Positions 55,228-64,000 of a stretch of 64,000 nucleotides of DNA are shown here, in pieces. This stretch comes from Marinobacter pelagius (GTDB lineage Bacteria; Pseudomonadota; Gammaproteobacteria; Pseudomonadales; Oleiphilaceae), in the NCBI RefSeq assembly GCF_003315345.1, contig NZ_QNRO01000012.1, positions 62,001-126,000 on the forward strand, written 5' to 3'. Numbering within the stretch: the first letter of the stretch is position 1; each line of letters begins with the position of its first letter. The notes beneath the pieces were generated by a model. The model ran no database searches, was not told the origin of the DNA, and saw only the letters and a list, made by a program, of their open reading frames with translations. The position numbers and the translations under genes were made by a program.

Positions 55228-56409
55228 ATGACAGTATCTGATCGCTGGTTACTGCCGGACGGGGTAGAGGATATTCTGCCGCCGCTGGCCGGACGGATCG
55301 AATCCCTGCGCCGGGACGTAATGGATACCTGCCAACGCTGGGGCTACCAGCTGGTCATCCCGCCTTTGATCGAATACCTGGAATCCCTGTTTACCGGGAC
55401 CGGGCATGACCTGGAACTGCAGACCTTCAAGCTGACCGATCAGCTCACCGGCCGGATGATGGGTGTTCGTGCGGACATGACTCCCCAGGCCGCGCGCATT
55501 GATGCCCACACCCTGGGCCAGGAAGGTATTACCCGTCTGTGTTATGCCGGCCATGTGCTGCATACCCGACCGCGCCACATGCTGACCGGGCGCACGCCGA
55601 TCCAGGCCGGCTGCGAGCTGTTTGGCAGCGCCTCCGAGTCGGCGGATATGGAAGTGATCAGCCTGATGCTGGAAACCCTTCGGGTTGCCGGGTTGCCCCG
55701 CATCCACCTGGACCTGGCGCACGTGGCGATCTACGAGAGCCTGATTGGTGAGGCGGATTTCGATAGGGATACCGAAGAAACCATCTTTGATGCCATGGCC
55801 CGGAAATCGGTACCGGAACTTGATGAGCTCCTGGGTGATTGCCCGGAAGGGTCCGCCGGCAGCCGGCTCCGTAAGCTGGCGCGGGTGAGCGGTGGCCCCG
55901 AGGCGCTGGTCGAAGCACGGAAGATCCTCAGCGGTGCCTCCGAGTCTCTGGATGCCGCCCTCGACAAGCTGGACCGTGTGGCGAACATGCTGACCCGGGA
56001 CTTCCCGGAAGTGAGCTTCGGCTTCGATTTCTGCGAGCTCCGGGGCTACAACTACCACACCGGACTGGTGTTTGCGGCCTATGTCCCCGGCCACGGGGAT
56101 TCCGTTGCCAAGGGAGGCCGTTACGATGCCATTGGCAGTGACTTTGGCCGTCCCCGTCCTGCCACGGGCTTCAGTCTCGATATCCGGGCGCTGGTGTCCC
56201 TGGGCGAACGGACAGTAAAGAATAACGGCGCGGTTTGGGCGCCGGCAGACCAGGATCCGGCCCTGGAAGGGGCGGTTTCGGACCTGAGAAAGACGGAAAC
56301 GGTTATCCGGGCATTGCCGGAGGATGAGGGTGTTAACCCTGCCACACGCGGGTGTGACCGGCAATTGGTGAAGAAGGACGGCGAATGGGTCGTCGAATCG
56401 CTGGACTGA
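55228..56409 (+). CDS. hisZ: ATP phosphoribosyltransferase regulatory subunit
   Basis: A 393-residue protein from the ATG at 55228 (MTVSDRWLLPDGVEDILPP). It resembles a histidyl-tRNA synthetase catalytic core: GVRADMTPQAARIDAH, RPRHMLTGRTPIQAGCELFG and ATGFSLDIRALVS, but lacks the anticodon-binding domain. HisZ pairs with the short form of HisG to catalyse and regulate the first step of histidine synthesis. hisG is not in the window. It follows the hflKC terminator and lies 14 bases before purA, as in Pseudomonas. Confidence 0.94.
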   Translation: MTVSDRWLLPDGVEDILPPLAGRIESLRRDVMDTCQRWGYQLVIPPLIEYLESLFTGTGHDLELQTFKLTDQLTGRMMGVRADMTPQAARIDAHTLGQEGITRLCYAGHVLHTRPRHMLTGRTPIQAGCELFGSASESADMEVISLMLETLRVAGLPRIHLDLAHVAIYESLIGEADFDRDTEETIFDAMARKSVPELDELLGDCPEGSAGSRLRKLARVSGGPEALVEARKILSGASESLDAALDKLDRVANMLTRDFPEVSFGFDFCELRGYNYHTGLVFAAYVPGHGDSVAKGGRYDAIGSDFGRPRPATGFSLDIRALVSLGERTVKNNGAVWAPADQDPALEGAVSDLRKTETVIRALPEDEGVNPATRGCDRQLVKKDGEWVVESLD

Positions 56410-56414
56410 ATTGA

Positions 56415-57719
<1,305 letters not shown>

Positions 57720-57743
57720 GGGACAAGAGCTCCGCCATAAACA

Positions 57744-57775
57744 GAAAGCCCCGCAGGTCGCGGGGCTTTCTTGTT
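57744..57775. terminator. Bidirectional terminator between purA and cmoB
   Basis: GAAAGCCCCGC and GCGGGGCTTTC form a perfect 11-bp stem around AGGTC, followed by TTGTTT on the plus side and by TGTTTATGG on the minus side. It separates convergent genes. Confidence 0.8.
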
Positions 57776-58768
57776 TCAGGGTTTGGTGGCAATCAGTGTG
57801 GCACGTTTCGGGCCCGGATAGCCCTCCACCGTTTTCGAAGGATCCTCCGGGTCGAGAAAATCCTGCAGTGAATTGAACCGCATCCAGTCCGTGGAGCGTT
57901 GTTCATCTGTTGTCGTCTCGGTGACGTCCACCACTTTTGCGTCGCGGAAGCCGGTGCGCTGCAGCCAGCGCAACAGGGTGTCGCAGCTGGGCAGGAACCA
58001 GACATTGCGCATCTGGCCATAGCGGTCCTCGGGCATCAGGCTGTAGCCTTCCGGCCCGTCCACCACCAGGGTTTCCAGAACCAGTTCGCCGCCCCGGCGC
58101 AGGGTGCTCTTGAGTTCCAGGAGGTGATCCAGGGGCGATCGGCGATGATAGAGCACCCCCATGGAGAAAGTGGTATCGAACACCTCCAGATTGGTTGGAA
58201 GGTCCTCCATTCGCACCGGCAACAGATCGACCGGAACCTCGCCGAGATAGTTCTTCACCGCGAGGAACTGGAACAGGAACAGCAGCCCAGGGTCTATACC
58301 GATGACCCGCCGGGCGCCTGCGCCAAACATGCGCCAGCAGTGGTAGCCGGAGCCACAGCCTACATCCAGGATCTGCCGGCCCTTGAGGTCGGACAGGTGG
58401 GGGGCGACCCGGTCCCATTTCCAGTCGGAGCGCCATTCGGTGTCGATAAAGGTATCGAAAAACCGGAACGGGCCCTTGCGCCATGGCATCAGCCCGCGCA
58501 GGCCCGCTTTCAGGTCCTGTTGCTCCGCCTCTGTAAGTGCCTGAGCGGTTTCCAGGGTGACGGCCGGGGCGTTCAATTGCCCGCGAACATCCGGTAATCG
58601 GGGCAGGGTATCCAGAGCCCGCAGCCACCGGCCCAGGTCTCCGTGGGGCGCTTCCTCGAATTTGTGAGTGAACTGCGTGCGCAGGCTCTCTGCCCAATCC
58701 TGCAGGCCCTGGGCATCGAGTTCGGACAGAACCGGGTTGAAATAATGTTTCCAGTCGAAAGTTGTCAT
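57776..58768 (-). CDS. cmoB: tRNA U34 carboxymethyltransferase
   Basis: A 330-residue protein from the ATG at 58768 (MTTFDWKHYFNPVLSELDAQG); upstream residues in the frame are not family-like. The SAM-binding motif is LDVGCGSGYHCWRMFGAGA, with KWDRVAPHLSDLKGR before it and FSMGVLYHRRSPLDHL after. CmoB uses carboxy-SAM made by CmoA to form cmo5U34 in tRNA. It lies 14 bases after cmoA on the same strand. Confidence 0.96.
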   Translation of the reverse strand: MTTFDWKHYFNPVLSELDAQGLQDWAESLRTQFTHKFEEAPHGDLGRWLRALDTLPRLPDVRGQLNAPAVTLETAQALTEAEQQDLKAGLRGLMPWRKGPFRFFDTFIDTEWRSDWKWDRVAPHLSDLKGRQILDVGCGSGYHCWRMFGAGARRVIGIDPGLLFLFQFLAVKNYLGEVPVDLLPVRMEDLPTNLEVFDTTFSMGVLYHRRSPLDHLLELKSTLRRGGELVLETLVVDGPEGYSLMPEDRYGQMRNVWFLPSCDTLLRWLQRTGFRDAKVVDVTETTTDEQRSTDWMRFNSLQDFLDPEDPSKTVEGYPGPKRATLIATKP

Positions 58769-58782
58769 TGCAGATTGATAGC

Positions 58783-59547
58783 TCAGTCGGCCTTGATGGC
58801 CAGCATGGATACAAAGTTGAAACACTGGTACCACAGCAGCACCTGGTCGAAACCGGCGCTGAGCAACCGTTCGCGGTGAGCGGCCAGGGTCTCCGGAATC
58901 AGCACCTGCTCGATGGCCGAGCGCTTCTGGCTGATTTCCAGATCCGAATAGCCGTTGGCCCGTTTGAACTCATGGTGCAGGCGGGTCTGGACCTCCTGTT
59001 CCTGTTCCGACTCGAACCGGATCTTCTCGGACAGGATCAATACGCCGCCGGGACGGGTCGCAGATGCGATACGGGCAAGGAGTTCTGCACGCTGTTCCGG
59101 TGGCACGAACTGGAGGGTGAAATTCAGGGTGGTAACCGAGGCATCACTCAGTTCGGTATCCAGGATGTCTTCACAACGCAGGGTAACCGGAAGCGAGGAG
59201 TCGTCCAGGGCGATGTAATGCTCACAGCGCTCAATCATCGCCGCCGAGTTATCCACCCCGAACAGCTGGCAGTCCTTGTCGCCAATACCATGGCGCATGG
59301 CCAGGGTGGAGGCGCCCAGGGAGCAGCCCAGGTCATAGCAATTGGAGCCGGGCTGGGCGTATTGCTCGGTGATCACCTCGATCATCGGGATGATGGTGGT
59401 GTAGCCAGGCACCGAGCGGCGGATCATGTCCGGAAACACCCGTGCCACGGACGCATCGAAACGGAAATCCTCCGGTTTGCGCTCCGTGGCGAACAGGCGA
59501 TCGGTAGCCTGCTCCGGTGGTGTTGGGGTGGGGCTTTCCTTACTCAT
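58783..59547 (-). CDS. cmoA: Carboxy-S-adenosylmethionine synthase
   Basis: A 254-residue methyltransferase-fold protein from the ATG at 59547 (MSKESPTPTPPEQ). YDLGCSLGASTLAMRHG is the SAM-binding motif, and VPGYTTIIPMIE and FTLQFVPPEQRAELL are typical of CmoA. It makes carboxy-SAM from prephenate and SAM for CmoB. It starts inside the last codons of a small unknown gene (8-base overlap), so it is coupled to it. Confidence 0.96.
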   Translation of the reverse strand: MSKESPTPTPPEQATDRLFATERKPEDFRFDASVARVFPDMIRRSVPGYTTIIPMIEVITEQYAQPGSNCYDLGCSLGASTLAMRHGIGDKDCQLFGVDNSAAMIERCEHYIALDDSSLPVTLRCEDILDTELSDASVTTLNFTLQFVPPEQRAELLARIASATRPGGVLILSEKIRFESEQEQEVQTRLHHEFKRANGYSDLEISQKRSAIEQVLIPETLAAHRERLLSAGFDQVLLWYQCFNFVSMLAIKAD

Positions 59548-59899
59548 CGGAGGCCCCCTGCTCTGGCACCGCAGGCCCGGTAGGTGAGGGCCGGGCACAG
59601 CGGACACCACGATTCTTGTAGTCCACCAGGATGCCCCGGAAATCGGGATCCACATCGGCGGCAATCGCCAGGTAACCGTTCTCGCAGACCGCATGCAGTT
59701 CCGACGCCTTGGGCGACATCCGAAACGGCTCGTCCGGCGTCACGTGGATGGCCTCGAATTCGCCCACAGGCACGTGGTCTTTGTTGTCCGAGTGGTCGAT
59801 CCGGCCTGCGGTTTCCAGTGCCAGTACGGTTCCGATGACGGAAATCACCGCGGTGATGATCAGGCTGCGGACGGTGTAACGGGCTTCACTCTGGCTCAT
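59540..59899 (-). CDS. Small membrane-anchored protein of unknown function upstream of cmoA
   Basis: A 119-residue protein with AGAGGTAGG upstream. One N-terminal helix (SLIITAVISVIGTVLALE) anchors an exported domain with two cysteines (HAVCENG and GVRCARPSP) and the phrase GEFEAIHVTPDEPFRMSP. I do not recognise it. It overlaps cmoA by 8 bases and is the first of the group, but tRNA modification is cytoplasmic, so the link may be only transcriptional. It lies 32 bases after srkA. Confidence 0.6.
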   Translation of the reverse strand: MSQSEARYTVRSLIITAVISVIGTVLALETAGRIDHSDNKDHVPVGEFEAIHVTPDEPFRMSPKASELHAVCENGYLAIAADVDPDFRGILVDYKNRGVRCARPSPTGPAVPEQGASDE

Positions 59900-59931
59900 G
59901 CCTACCTCTTTGTGAAGTGAATGAAATCTGG

Positions 59932-60948
59932 TTAGTACTGGCCGGGGATACTGATGGCCGGGGCCTGCAGGGCCGCCATCTGTTCCCGCAGGGACAGGAT
60001 CTGGTCGGACCAGAACCGGGGCTGGGCAAACCAGGGGAAGAAGCGCGGAAAGGCGGGGTCGTCCCAGCGTTTCGCCAGCCAGGCGCAGTGGGCTATCTGC
60101 CGGTAGCAGCGCAGGGGCTCGATCAGGTGGCGTTCACGGCGGTTGAAGTCCCGGAACATTTCATAGCCTTCCAGGAGTTCCCCGAGCTGGGCGCCGCGTT
60201 CGTGATCCTCGCCGTTCAGCAACAGCCACATGTCCTGGACAGCCGGGCCGGAACGGCAATCATCCAGGTCGACAAAAAGCATCTGTTCATCCCGGCACAG
60301 GATGTTGCCTGCGTGGCAGTCGCCATGCAGCCGCAGGGTATCCACCGGACCGGCATCGTCGATGCGGGCGGCGCACAGGTCCAGAAGTTGCGGTATCAGG
60401 CTGTCCCAGGCCGGCCGCAGGTCTTCCGGGATCCAGTTTCCGTCGATCAGTAACCGGTTGTTGGTCTCGATGCCCTCCATCAGGGCAAAGGCGGGCCGGT
60501 GATGGAAAGGTTCGCGAGCCCCGATGTTATGGAGTTGCCCCAGCCACTGGCCTAATCGGAACAGCGTGTCGGTGACACTGGTATCCGGTGCGTGGCCGCC
60601 CCGCTGGGGAAAGACCGCAAACCGGAAACCGCCATGCTCGGCCAGGGTGCCCCCGCCCGCCATGACCATCGGCGCCACCACCGGGATGCCTGCTTCCTGC
60701 AGTTCCAGGGTAAAGGTGTGTTCCTCACGGATGGCGGCCTCACTCCAGCGGCCCGGACGGTAGAACTTGGCAATCACCGGAGTCTCGTCCTCGATACCGA
60801 CCTGGTAGACCCGGTTCTCGTAGCTGTTCAGTGCAAACAGGCGCCCGCTGACCGGGAAGCCCGCCTCTTCCAGGGCATCCAGGATGGCATCCGGAGTGAG
60901 GGCGTCGTAGGGATGGCCGGATACGGCCAGTTGCGGGTCATGGGGCAT
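59932..60948 (-). CDS. srkA: Stress response serine/threonine kinase
   Basis: A 338-residue kinase-fold protein of the YihE/RdoA/SrkA group. LHGDCHAGNILC is the catalytic loop and FVDLDDCRSGP carries the metal-binding aspartates; VIAKFYRPGRW supplies the ATP-binding lysine region. In E. coli it phosphorylates proteins at Ser/Thr and counters death after envelope or oxidative stress. No ribosome site is visible before the ATG. It lies 10 bases after the small gene at 60959 and runs toward the cmo genes. Confidence 0.93.
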   Translation of the reverse strand: MPHDPQLAVSGHPYDALTPDAILDALEEAGFPVSGRLFALNSYENRVYQVGIEDETPVIAKFYRPGRWSEAAIREEHTFTLELQEAGIPVVAPMVMAGGGTLAEHGGFRFAVFPQRGGHAPDTSVTDTLFRLGQWLGQLHNIGAREPFHHRPAFALMEGIETNNRLLIDGNWIPEDLRPAWDSLIPQLLDLCAARIDDAGPVDTLRLHGDCHAGNILCRDEQMLFVDLDDCRSGPAVQDMWLLLNGEDHERGAQLGELLEGYEMFRDFNRRERHLIEPLRCYRQIAHCAWLAKRWDDPAFPRFFPWFAQPRFWSDQILSLREQMAALQAPAISIPGQY

Positions 60949-60958
60949 AGGAGTGTGG

Positions 60959-61381
60959 TCAAAGGCCTTTGTCGGTTTTCGATTTCATGCGCAGCAGATG
61001 ATACCAGTTTTCGTCCAGTTCCCAGCGGACATGGTCTATGCCCGGGTCGGCCAGGATGATCTCACCGGCCCGGGCCTGCACCTGCGCCAGTTGCCGTTCC
61101 GCCCGTTGCCAGTCCCGGTGATTGTCCGGGAGGTTCCGCATGCTCGGAAAGATCGCCCTGAGGGCTTCTTCCGTGGACACGGAGTGCGACCGGAGGGAGC
61201 CCATGATGGCGGTGTCCCCCTCCACCCGGAGTACCCGGTGCTGGTAGGGGTAACCGGCGACCGTTTCGTCGGATTTCAGCAGATCGTTAAGGCTGATGAC
61301 CTCGAAACTGCGCCACCCCAGCCAGCCCACGAACAGTGCTGCGACGACCATAACGGCAATAAACTGTTTGCGGTCCGACAT
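60959..61381 (-). CDS. Membrane-anchored protein of unknown function upstream of srkA
   Basis: A 140-residue protein from the ATG at 61381 with GGAG upstream. MSDRKQFIAVMVVAALFVGWLGW is a single N-terminal helix; the remainder is a periplasmic domain (VAGYPYQHRVLRVEGDTAIMGSLRSHSVSTEEALRAIFP ... DNHRDWQRAERQLAQVQARAGE). I do not recognise a family. It lies 10 bases upstream of srkA in the same direction, so it probably shares its stress-related expression. Confidence 0.6.
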   Translation of the reverse strand: MSDRKQFIAVMVVAALFVGWLGWRSFEVISLNDLLKSDETVAGYPYQHRVLRVEGDTAIMGSLRSHSVSTEEALRAIFPSMRNLPDNHRDWQRAERQLAQVQARAGEIILADPGIDHVRWELDENWYHLLRMKSKTDKGL

Positions 61382-61484
61382 CCATGGGGCTCCGTTAAAA
61401 ACTTCCTGGCAGCAAGTATAACGTTTATGGTGTTTCAGGTAATGTTTGCCGGGCATTCAGGGCGAAATCAGGGGAGGCTGGCGG

Positions 61485-62597
61485 TTGACGGAAGTCGATA
61501 TTCTGGAAACACAGACGGTGGTGATCGGTGCCGGCGTGGTTGGTCTCGCCGTGGCCCGGCAGCTGGCGATGGCTGGCCGGGATGTCATCGTCCTGGAATC
61601 CGGTAGTCGGTTCGGCGAGGGTATTTCTTCCCGCAACAGCGAAGTGATCCATGCCGGTATCTATTATCCCGAGGGTACCCTCAAAGCCCGTCTGTGCGTG
61701 GCTGGCCGTCGGCAGCTCTATGACTATTGCTTCAGCCGCAATGTGGGGCACCGGAAATGCGGCAAATGGATTGTGGCAACCAGTGCTGAGCAGCAGGCGA
61801 AGCTGGAGGGAATACAGAGCGCGGCGGCACTTAACGGGGTGCCTCTTGAGCTGGTAGACGGCCCGGACGTTCGGGTACGGGTACCGGATATTAGGGTGGA
61901 GGCGGCACTGTGGTCCCCGGAAACCGGGGTTATCGATTCCCACGGCCTGATGCTGTCCCTGCTCGGTGAGCTGGAAGATCATGGCGGGCAGCTGGCGCTG
62001 AAGTCCCCGGTGCTTTCGGCTGTGTCTGAACGTGGTCGCCACCGTCTGACCGTGGGCGGGGATTCGGCCTGCACACTGGTTGCCGATGAGGTCATCAATG
62101 CGGCCGGGCTGGGAGCGCCGGACCTGGCGGCAAACTGGCAGGGGCTCCCGGATAGTCAGCGACCGGAGCAATGGTTCGCCCGGGGCGTATATTTTTCCTA
62201 CAGCGGCCGGCATCCGTTTGACAGCCTTATCTACCCGGTGCCTGAAGCCGGCGGGCTGGGCGTTCATCTAACCCTCGACCTGGCCGGCCAGGCCCGTTTC
62301 GGCCCGGATGTGGAGTGGATCGAAGCCGAGGATTACACCGTCGACCCGCAGCGTGTCCACCGTTTCGCGGAAGGTATCCGCCAGTGGTGGCCCGGACTGG
62401 ATCCATCGCGCCTGCAACCTGCCTATGCCGGGATCCGGCCCAAGCTCAAGGGGCCGGAAGACGGTTTCTTTGATTTTCGCATCGATGGCCCCGGGGAGCA
62501 TGGCGTTCCCGGGCTGGTCAATTTGTTCGGAATCGAGTCGCCCGGGCTGACTTCCTGCCTCGCCATCGCGGAGCTGGTCCGGGACAAGCTGGCCTGA
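61485..62597 (+). CDS. FAD-dependent oxidoreductase of the L-2-hydroxyglutarate oxidase family
   Basis: A 370-residue flavoprotein. The start is taken as TTG at 61485, because GGGGAGG lies seven bases upstream and the next residues reach the dinucleotide fold at the correct distance (VVIGAGVVGLAVARQLAMAGRDVIVLES). SSRNSEVIHAGIYYPEGTLKARLC is a hallmark of LhgO and its mitochondrial relative, and YAGIRPKLKGPEDG occurs near the C-terminus. L-2-hydroxyglutarate is the leading substrate, but other 2-hydroxy acids are possible. It is divergent from the unknown gene at 60959. Confidence 0.85.
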   Translation: MTEVDILETQTVVIGAGVVGLAVARQLAMAGRDVIVLESGSRFGEGISSRNSEVIHAGIYYPEGTLKARLCVAGRRQLYDYCFSRNVGHRKCGKWIVATSAEQQAKLEGIQSAAALNGVPLELVDGPDVRVRVPDIRVEAALWSPETGVIDSHGLMLSLLGELEDHGGQLALKSPVLSAVSERGRHRLTVGGDSACTLVADEVINAAGLGAPDLAANWQGLPDSQRPEQWFARGVYFSYSGRHPFDSLIYPVPEAGGLGVHLTLDLAGQARFGPDVEWIEAEDYTVDPQRVHRFAEGIRQWWPGLDPSRLQPAYAGIRPKLKGPEDGFFDFRIDGPGEHGVPGLVNLFGIESPGLTSCLAIAELVRDKLA

Positions 62598-62617
62598 TAA
62601 CCCGCGCTGATCAATGC

Positions 62618-63361
62618 TTAGCCGGGCGTCCTCGCCAGTGCCCAGATTTCCACCTCCCGCGCCCCCGCTGCTTTGAGTTTCAGGGCCAGAGCCCGGGCGG
62701 TGGCGCCGGTGGTTACAACGTCATCCACGATCGCAACCCGCTCTGGTGGCGTTCCCCGCACCTCAAAAACATCCCTCAGGTTAGCCAGCCGCTGGGTTCT
62801 GTTGAGTTCACGCTGGGACTTCACCTGTTTCACCCGCCGCACCAGGCCGGCATCAACAGGAATCCCGAGTTGCCGTCCCACCTGCTCAGCAATGTCTGTG
62901 GCCTGATTGAAGCCTCGTTTCCGGCGGCGTTTCGGGTGCATTGGCGCCGGCACCAGCAGGTCGGGCAGGCTGGCCGGTTCCTCGGCCAGTTGGTGCGCCA
63001 GGAACTGTCCGAAGTCGGCCACCAGGGGCCGGGCGAACTTTCGCTGGCCATGGTACTTGTAGCGGCCAATCATGCCGTCCACGGGAAACTGGTAGCGCCA
63101 GGGAATCCGGGCCCGCTCGAACGGCGGTGGTTCCTTGCTGCATTCGCCGCAGCGCAGGTTGTCTGCCGCCCAGGGCAGGGGCAGCCCGCAGGTAAAACAG
63201 CTCCATCGGTTAACCGGCAGATCCGCCCGGCAGGGGGCGCACAGGCCATGAAGAGCATTGACGGAAAGGCAGGCAACACAGCGGCCTGCTCTTGCGGCGC
63301 TGTTAACCTTTAGTTCCTTTAAGGTTGACAGCAGGTTCAGTCCCATTATCATCTGTTTCAT
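62618..63361 (-). CDS. comF: ComF family phosphoribosyltransferase-like protein
   Basis: A 247-residue protein if the ATG at 63361 is used; ATGs at 63352 and 63346 are alternatives. Four cysteines in CVACLS, CAPCRADL, CFTCGLPLP and CGECSKEPPP suggest a zinc domain, and VPAPMHPKRRRKRGFNQA and VAIVDDVVTTGATARAL are the phosphoribosyl-binding region of this family. ComF is needed for DNA uptake in competent bacteria, but its reaction is not settled. It is divergent from bioB, and the bioB promoter lies inside its first 20 codons. Confidence 0.9.
   Translation of the reverse strand: MKQMIMGLNLLSTLKELKVNSAARAGRCVACLSVNALHGLCAPCRADLPVNRWSCFTCGLPLPWAADNLRCGECSKEPPPFERARIPWRYQFPVDGMIGRYKYHGQRKFARPLVADFGQFLAHQLAEEPASLPDLLVPAPMHPKRRRKRGFNQATDIAEQVGRQLGIPVDAGLVRRVKQVKSQRELNRTQRLANLRDVFEVRGTPPERVAIVDDVVTTGATARALALKLKAAGAREVEIWALARTPG
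63300..63331. promoter_or_regulatory. Upstream BirA-like operator box
   Basis: CTGTTAACC at 63300-63308 and GGTTGACAG at 63323-63331 are inverted with one mismatch and a 14-base spacer, close to the known BirA box in other proteobacteria (TTGTAAACC ... GGTTTACAA). The right half contains the TTGACA -35 element of the bioB promoter. Confidence 0.6.
63325..63352 (+). promoter_or_regulatory. bioB sigma-70 promoter
   Basis: TTGACA at 63325-63330 is a perfect -35 and TATCAT at 63347-63352 a fair -10, separated by 16 bases. Transcription would start near 63359, giving a 40-50-base leader to bioB. The whole element lies within the first codons of comF. Confidence 0.65.
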
Positions 63362-63393
63362 CCGTAAACCCAGAGACCGGGAAAGGTTAACAG
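63362..63393. promoter_or_regulatory. Downstream BirA-like operator box
   Basis: CCGTAAACC at 63362-63370 and GGTTAACAG at 63385-63393 are inverted, again with a 14-base spacer. Its centre lies 62 bases from the first box centre, nearly six helical turns. It covers the predicted start of transcription and the leader, ending over the bioB ribosome site AGGA. Confidence 0.5.
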
Positions 63394-63402
63394 GACTTGA
63401 AC

Positions 63403-64000
63403 ATGACCGCGAATGAACTGCGTCACGATTGGACGCTCCAGGAAGCCCGCGCACTTTTCGAACTGCCTTTCAATGACCTGCTGTTTCGCGCTCAGAGCGT
63501 GCACCGGCAGCATTTCGATCCCAATGAGGTTCAGGTCAGTACCCTGCTGTCCATCAAGACCGGCGCCTGCCCGGAGGACTGCAAGTACTGCCCCCAGAGC
63601 GGTCATTACAACACCGGGCTGGAAAAGGAGAAGCTGCTGGAGATCGAGAAGGTGATCGCCGAGGCCCGGGCGGCCAGGGAGAAAGGTGCTTCCCGCTTCT
63701 GCATGGGCGCCGCGTGGCGTAGTCCGACCAAAAAGGACATGCCCTACGTGCTGGACATGATCCGCGAGGTGAAGTCCCTGGGTCTGGAAACGTGCATGAC
63801 CCTGGGCATGCTGCAGGAAGACCAGGCGCAGGAGCTGGCGGATGCCGGTCTGGATTACTACAACCATAACCTCGACACCTCCGAGAAGTTCTACAACCAC
63901 ATCATCACGACCCGTACCTATCAGGATCGCCTGGATACCCTGGATAACGTGCGCAAGGCCGGCATGAAGGTCTGTTGTGGCGGCATCATGGGTATGGGCG
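63403..64000 (+). CDS. bioB: Biotin synthase, cut by right window edge
   Basis: The frame is open from the ATG at 63403 to the edge, about 199 residues of an expected 340-350. The text [19 protein letters not shown], then [29 protein letters not shown], holds the radical-SAM CxxxCxxC motif; [32 protein letters not shown] and [12 protein letters not shown] are highly conserved in BioB. It converts dethiobiotin to biotin. AGGA lies seven bases before the ATG. Two BirA-like boxes flank its promoter, consistent with repression by biotin-loaded BirA. Confidence 0.96.
   Translation, partial: MTANELRHDWTLQEARALFELPFNDLLFRAQSVHRQHFDPNEVQVSTLLSIKTGACPEDCKYCPQSGHYNTGLEKEKLLEIEKVIAEARAAREKGASRFCMGAAWRSPTKKDMPYVLDMIREVKSLGLETCMTLGMLQEDQAQELADAGLDYYNHNLDTSEKFYNHIITTRTYQDRLDTLDNVRKAGMKVCCGGIMGMG

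Overview
The window looks like a chromosomal segment of a marine gammaproteobacterium close to Marinobacter. The housekeeping gene order (parE, parC, serB, fimX, psd, rsgA, orn, queG, nnrE/D, tsaE, amiB, mutL, miaA, hfq, hflX, hflK, hflC, hisZ, purA) matches the order I recall from Pseudomonas-type genomes. EF-P and its EpmA/EpmB enzymes are of the lysine type, unlike P. aeruginosa. Coding density is high, GC-rich codons dominate, and I see no rRNA, tRNA, CRISPR array, insertion sequence or prophage.

Region 1 (1-7.6 kb) holds three cyclic-di-GMP proteins: a membrane PAS-PAS-GGDEF protein cut by the left edge, a divergent GAF-PAS-LOV-GGDEF-EAL protein carrying a canonical blue-light LOV cysteine motif, and a translationally coupled membrane diguanylate cyclase. 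Region 2 (7.6-12.7 kb) has two gene-poor stretches around a minus-strand set of seven genes, mostly for exported or membrane proteins: CcdA, a cytochrome c, a beta-propeller, a DUF411 protein, a Met/His-rich protein and two unknowns. It looks like a periplasmic copper/thiol-redox module. Region 3 (12.7-23 kb) holds a lipoprotein Ntn-hydrolase (penicillin/AHL acylase family), a TRAP-type uptake operon with a TatT-like lipoprotein, and a secreted subtilase paired with a PrcB-domain lipoprotein, an arrangement reminiscent of treponemal dentilisin.

Region 4 (23-42.7 kb) carries topoisomerase IV (parE, parC), an SLC13 transporter, an EAL phosphodiesterase, a very small candidate gene with its own ribosome site and terminator, cytochrome b561 with YceI, serB, the type IV pilus regulator fimX with a PilZ-like neighbour, the EF-P modification set epmB/efp/epmA, psd and rsgA. 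Region 5 (43-57.7 kb) is the conserved run orn to purA: RNA turnover, queuosine synthesis, metabolite repair, t6A tRNA modification, cell-wall hydrolysis, mismatch repair, Hfq, and membrane-protease control by HflKC. Region 6 (57.7-64 kb) holds cmoB/cmoA (wobble uridine modification), the kinase srkA, two small unknown proteins, an FAD oxidoreductase of the L-2-hydroxyglutarate oxidase family, comF, and bioB cut by the right edge. bioB sits behind a promoter flanked by two BirA-like boxes.

The strongest leads are the LOV-type phosphodiesterase beside a cysteine-less LOV-like paralogue, the 15-codon gene at 28231-28278, the hairpin element with two GGA hexaloops upstream of orn, the copper/redox cassette with a candidate class II activator site, the subtilase-PrcB pair, and the tandem BirA-like boxes. 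All functional calls rest on reading motifs by eye; no database search was run.
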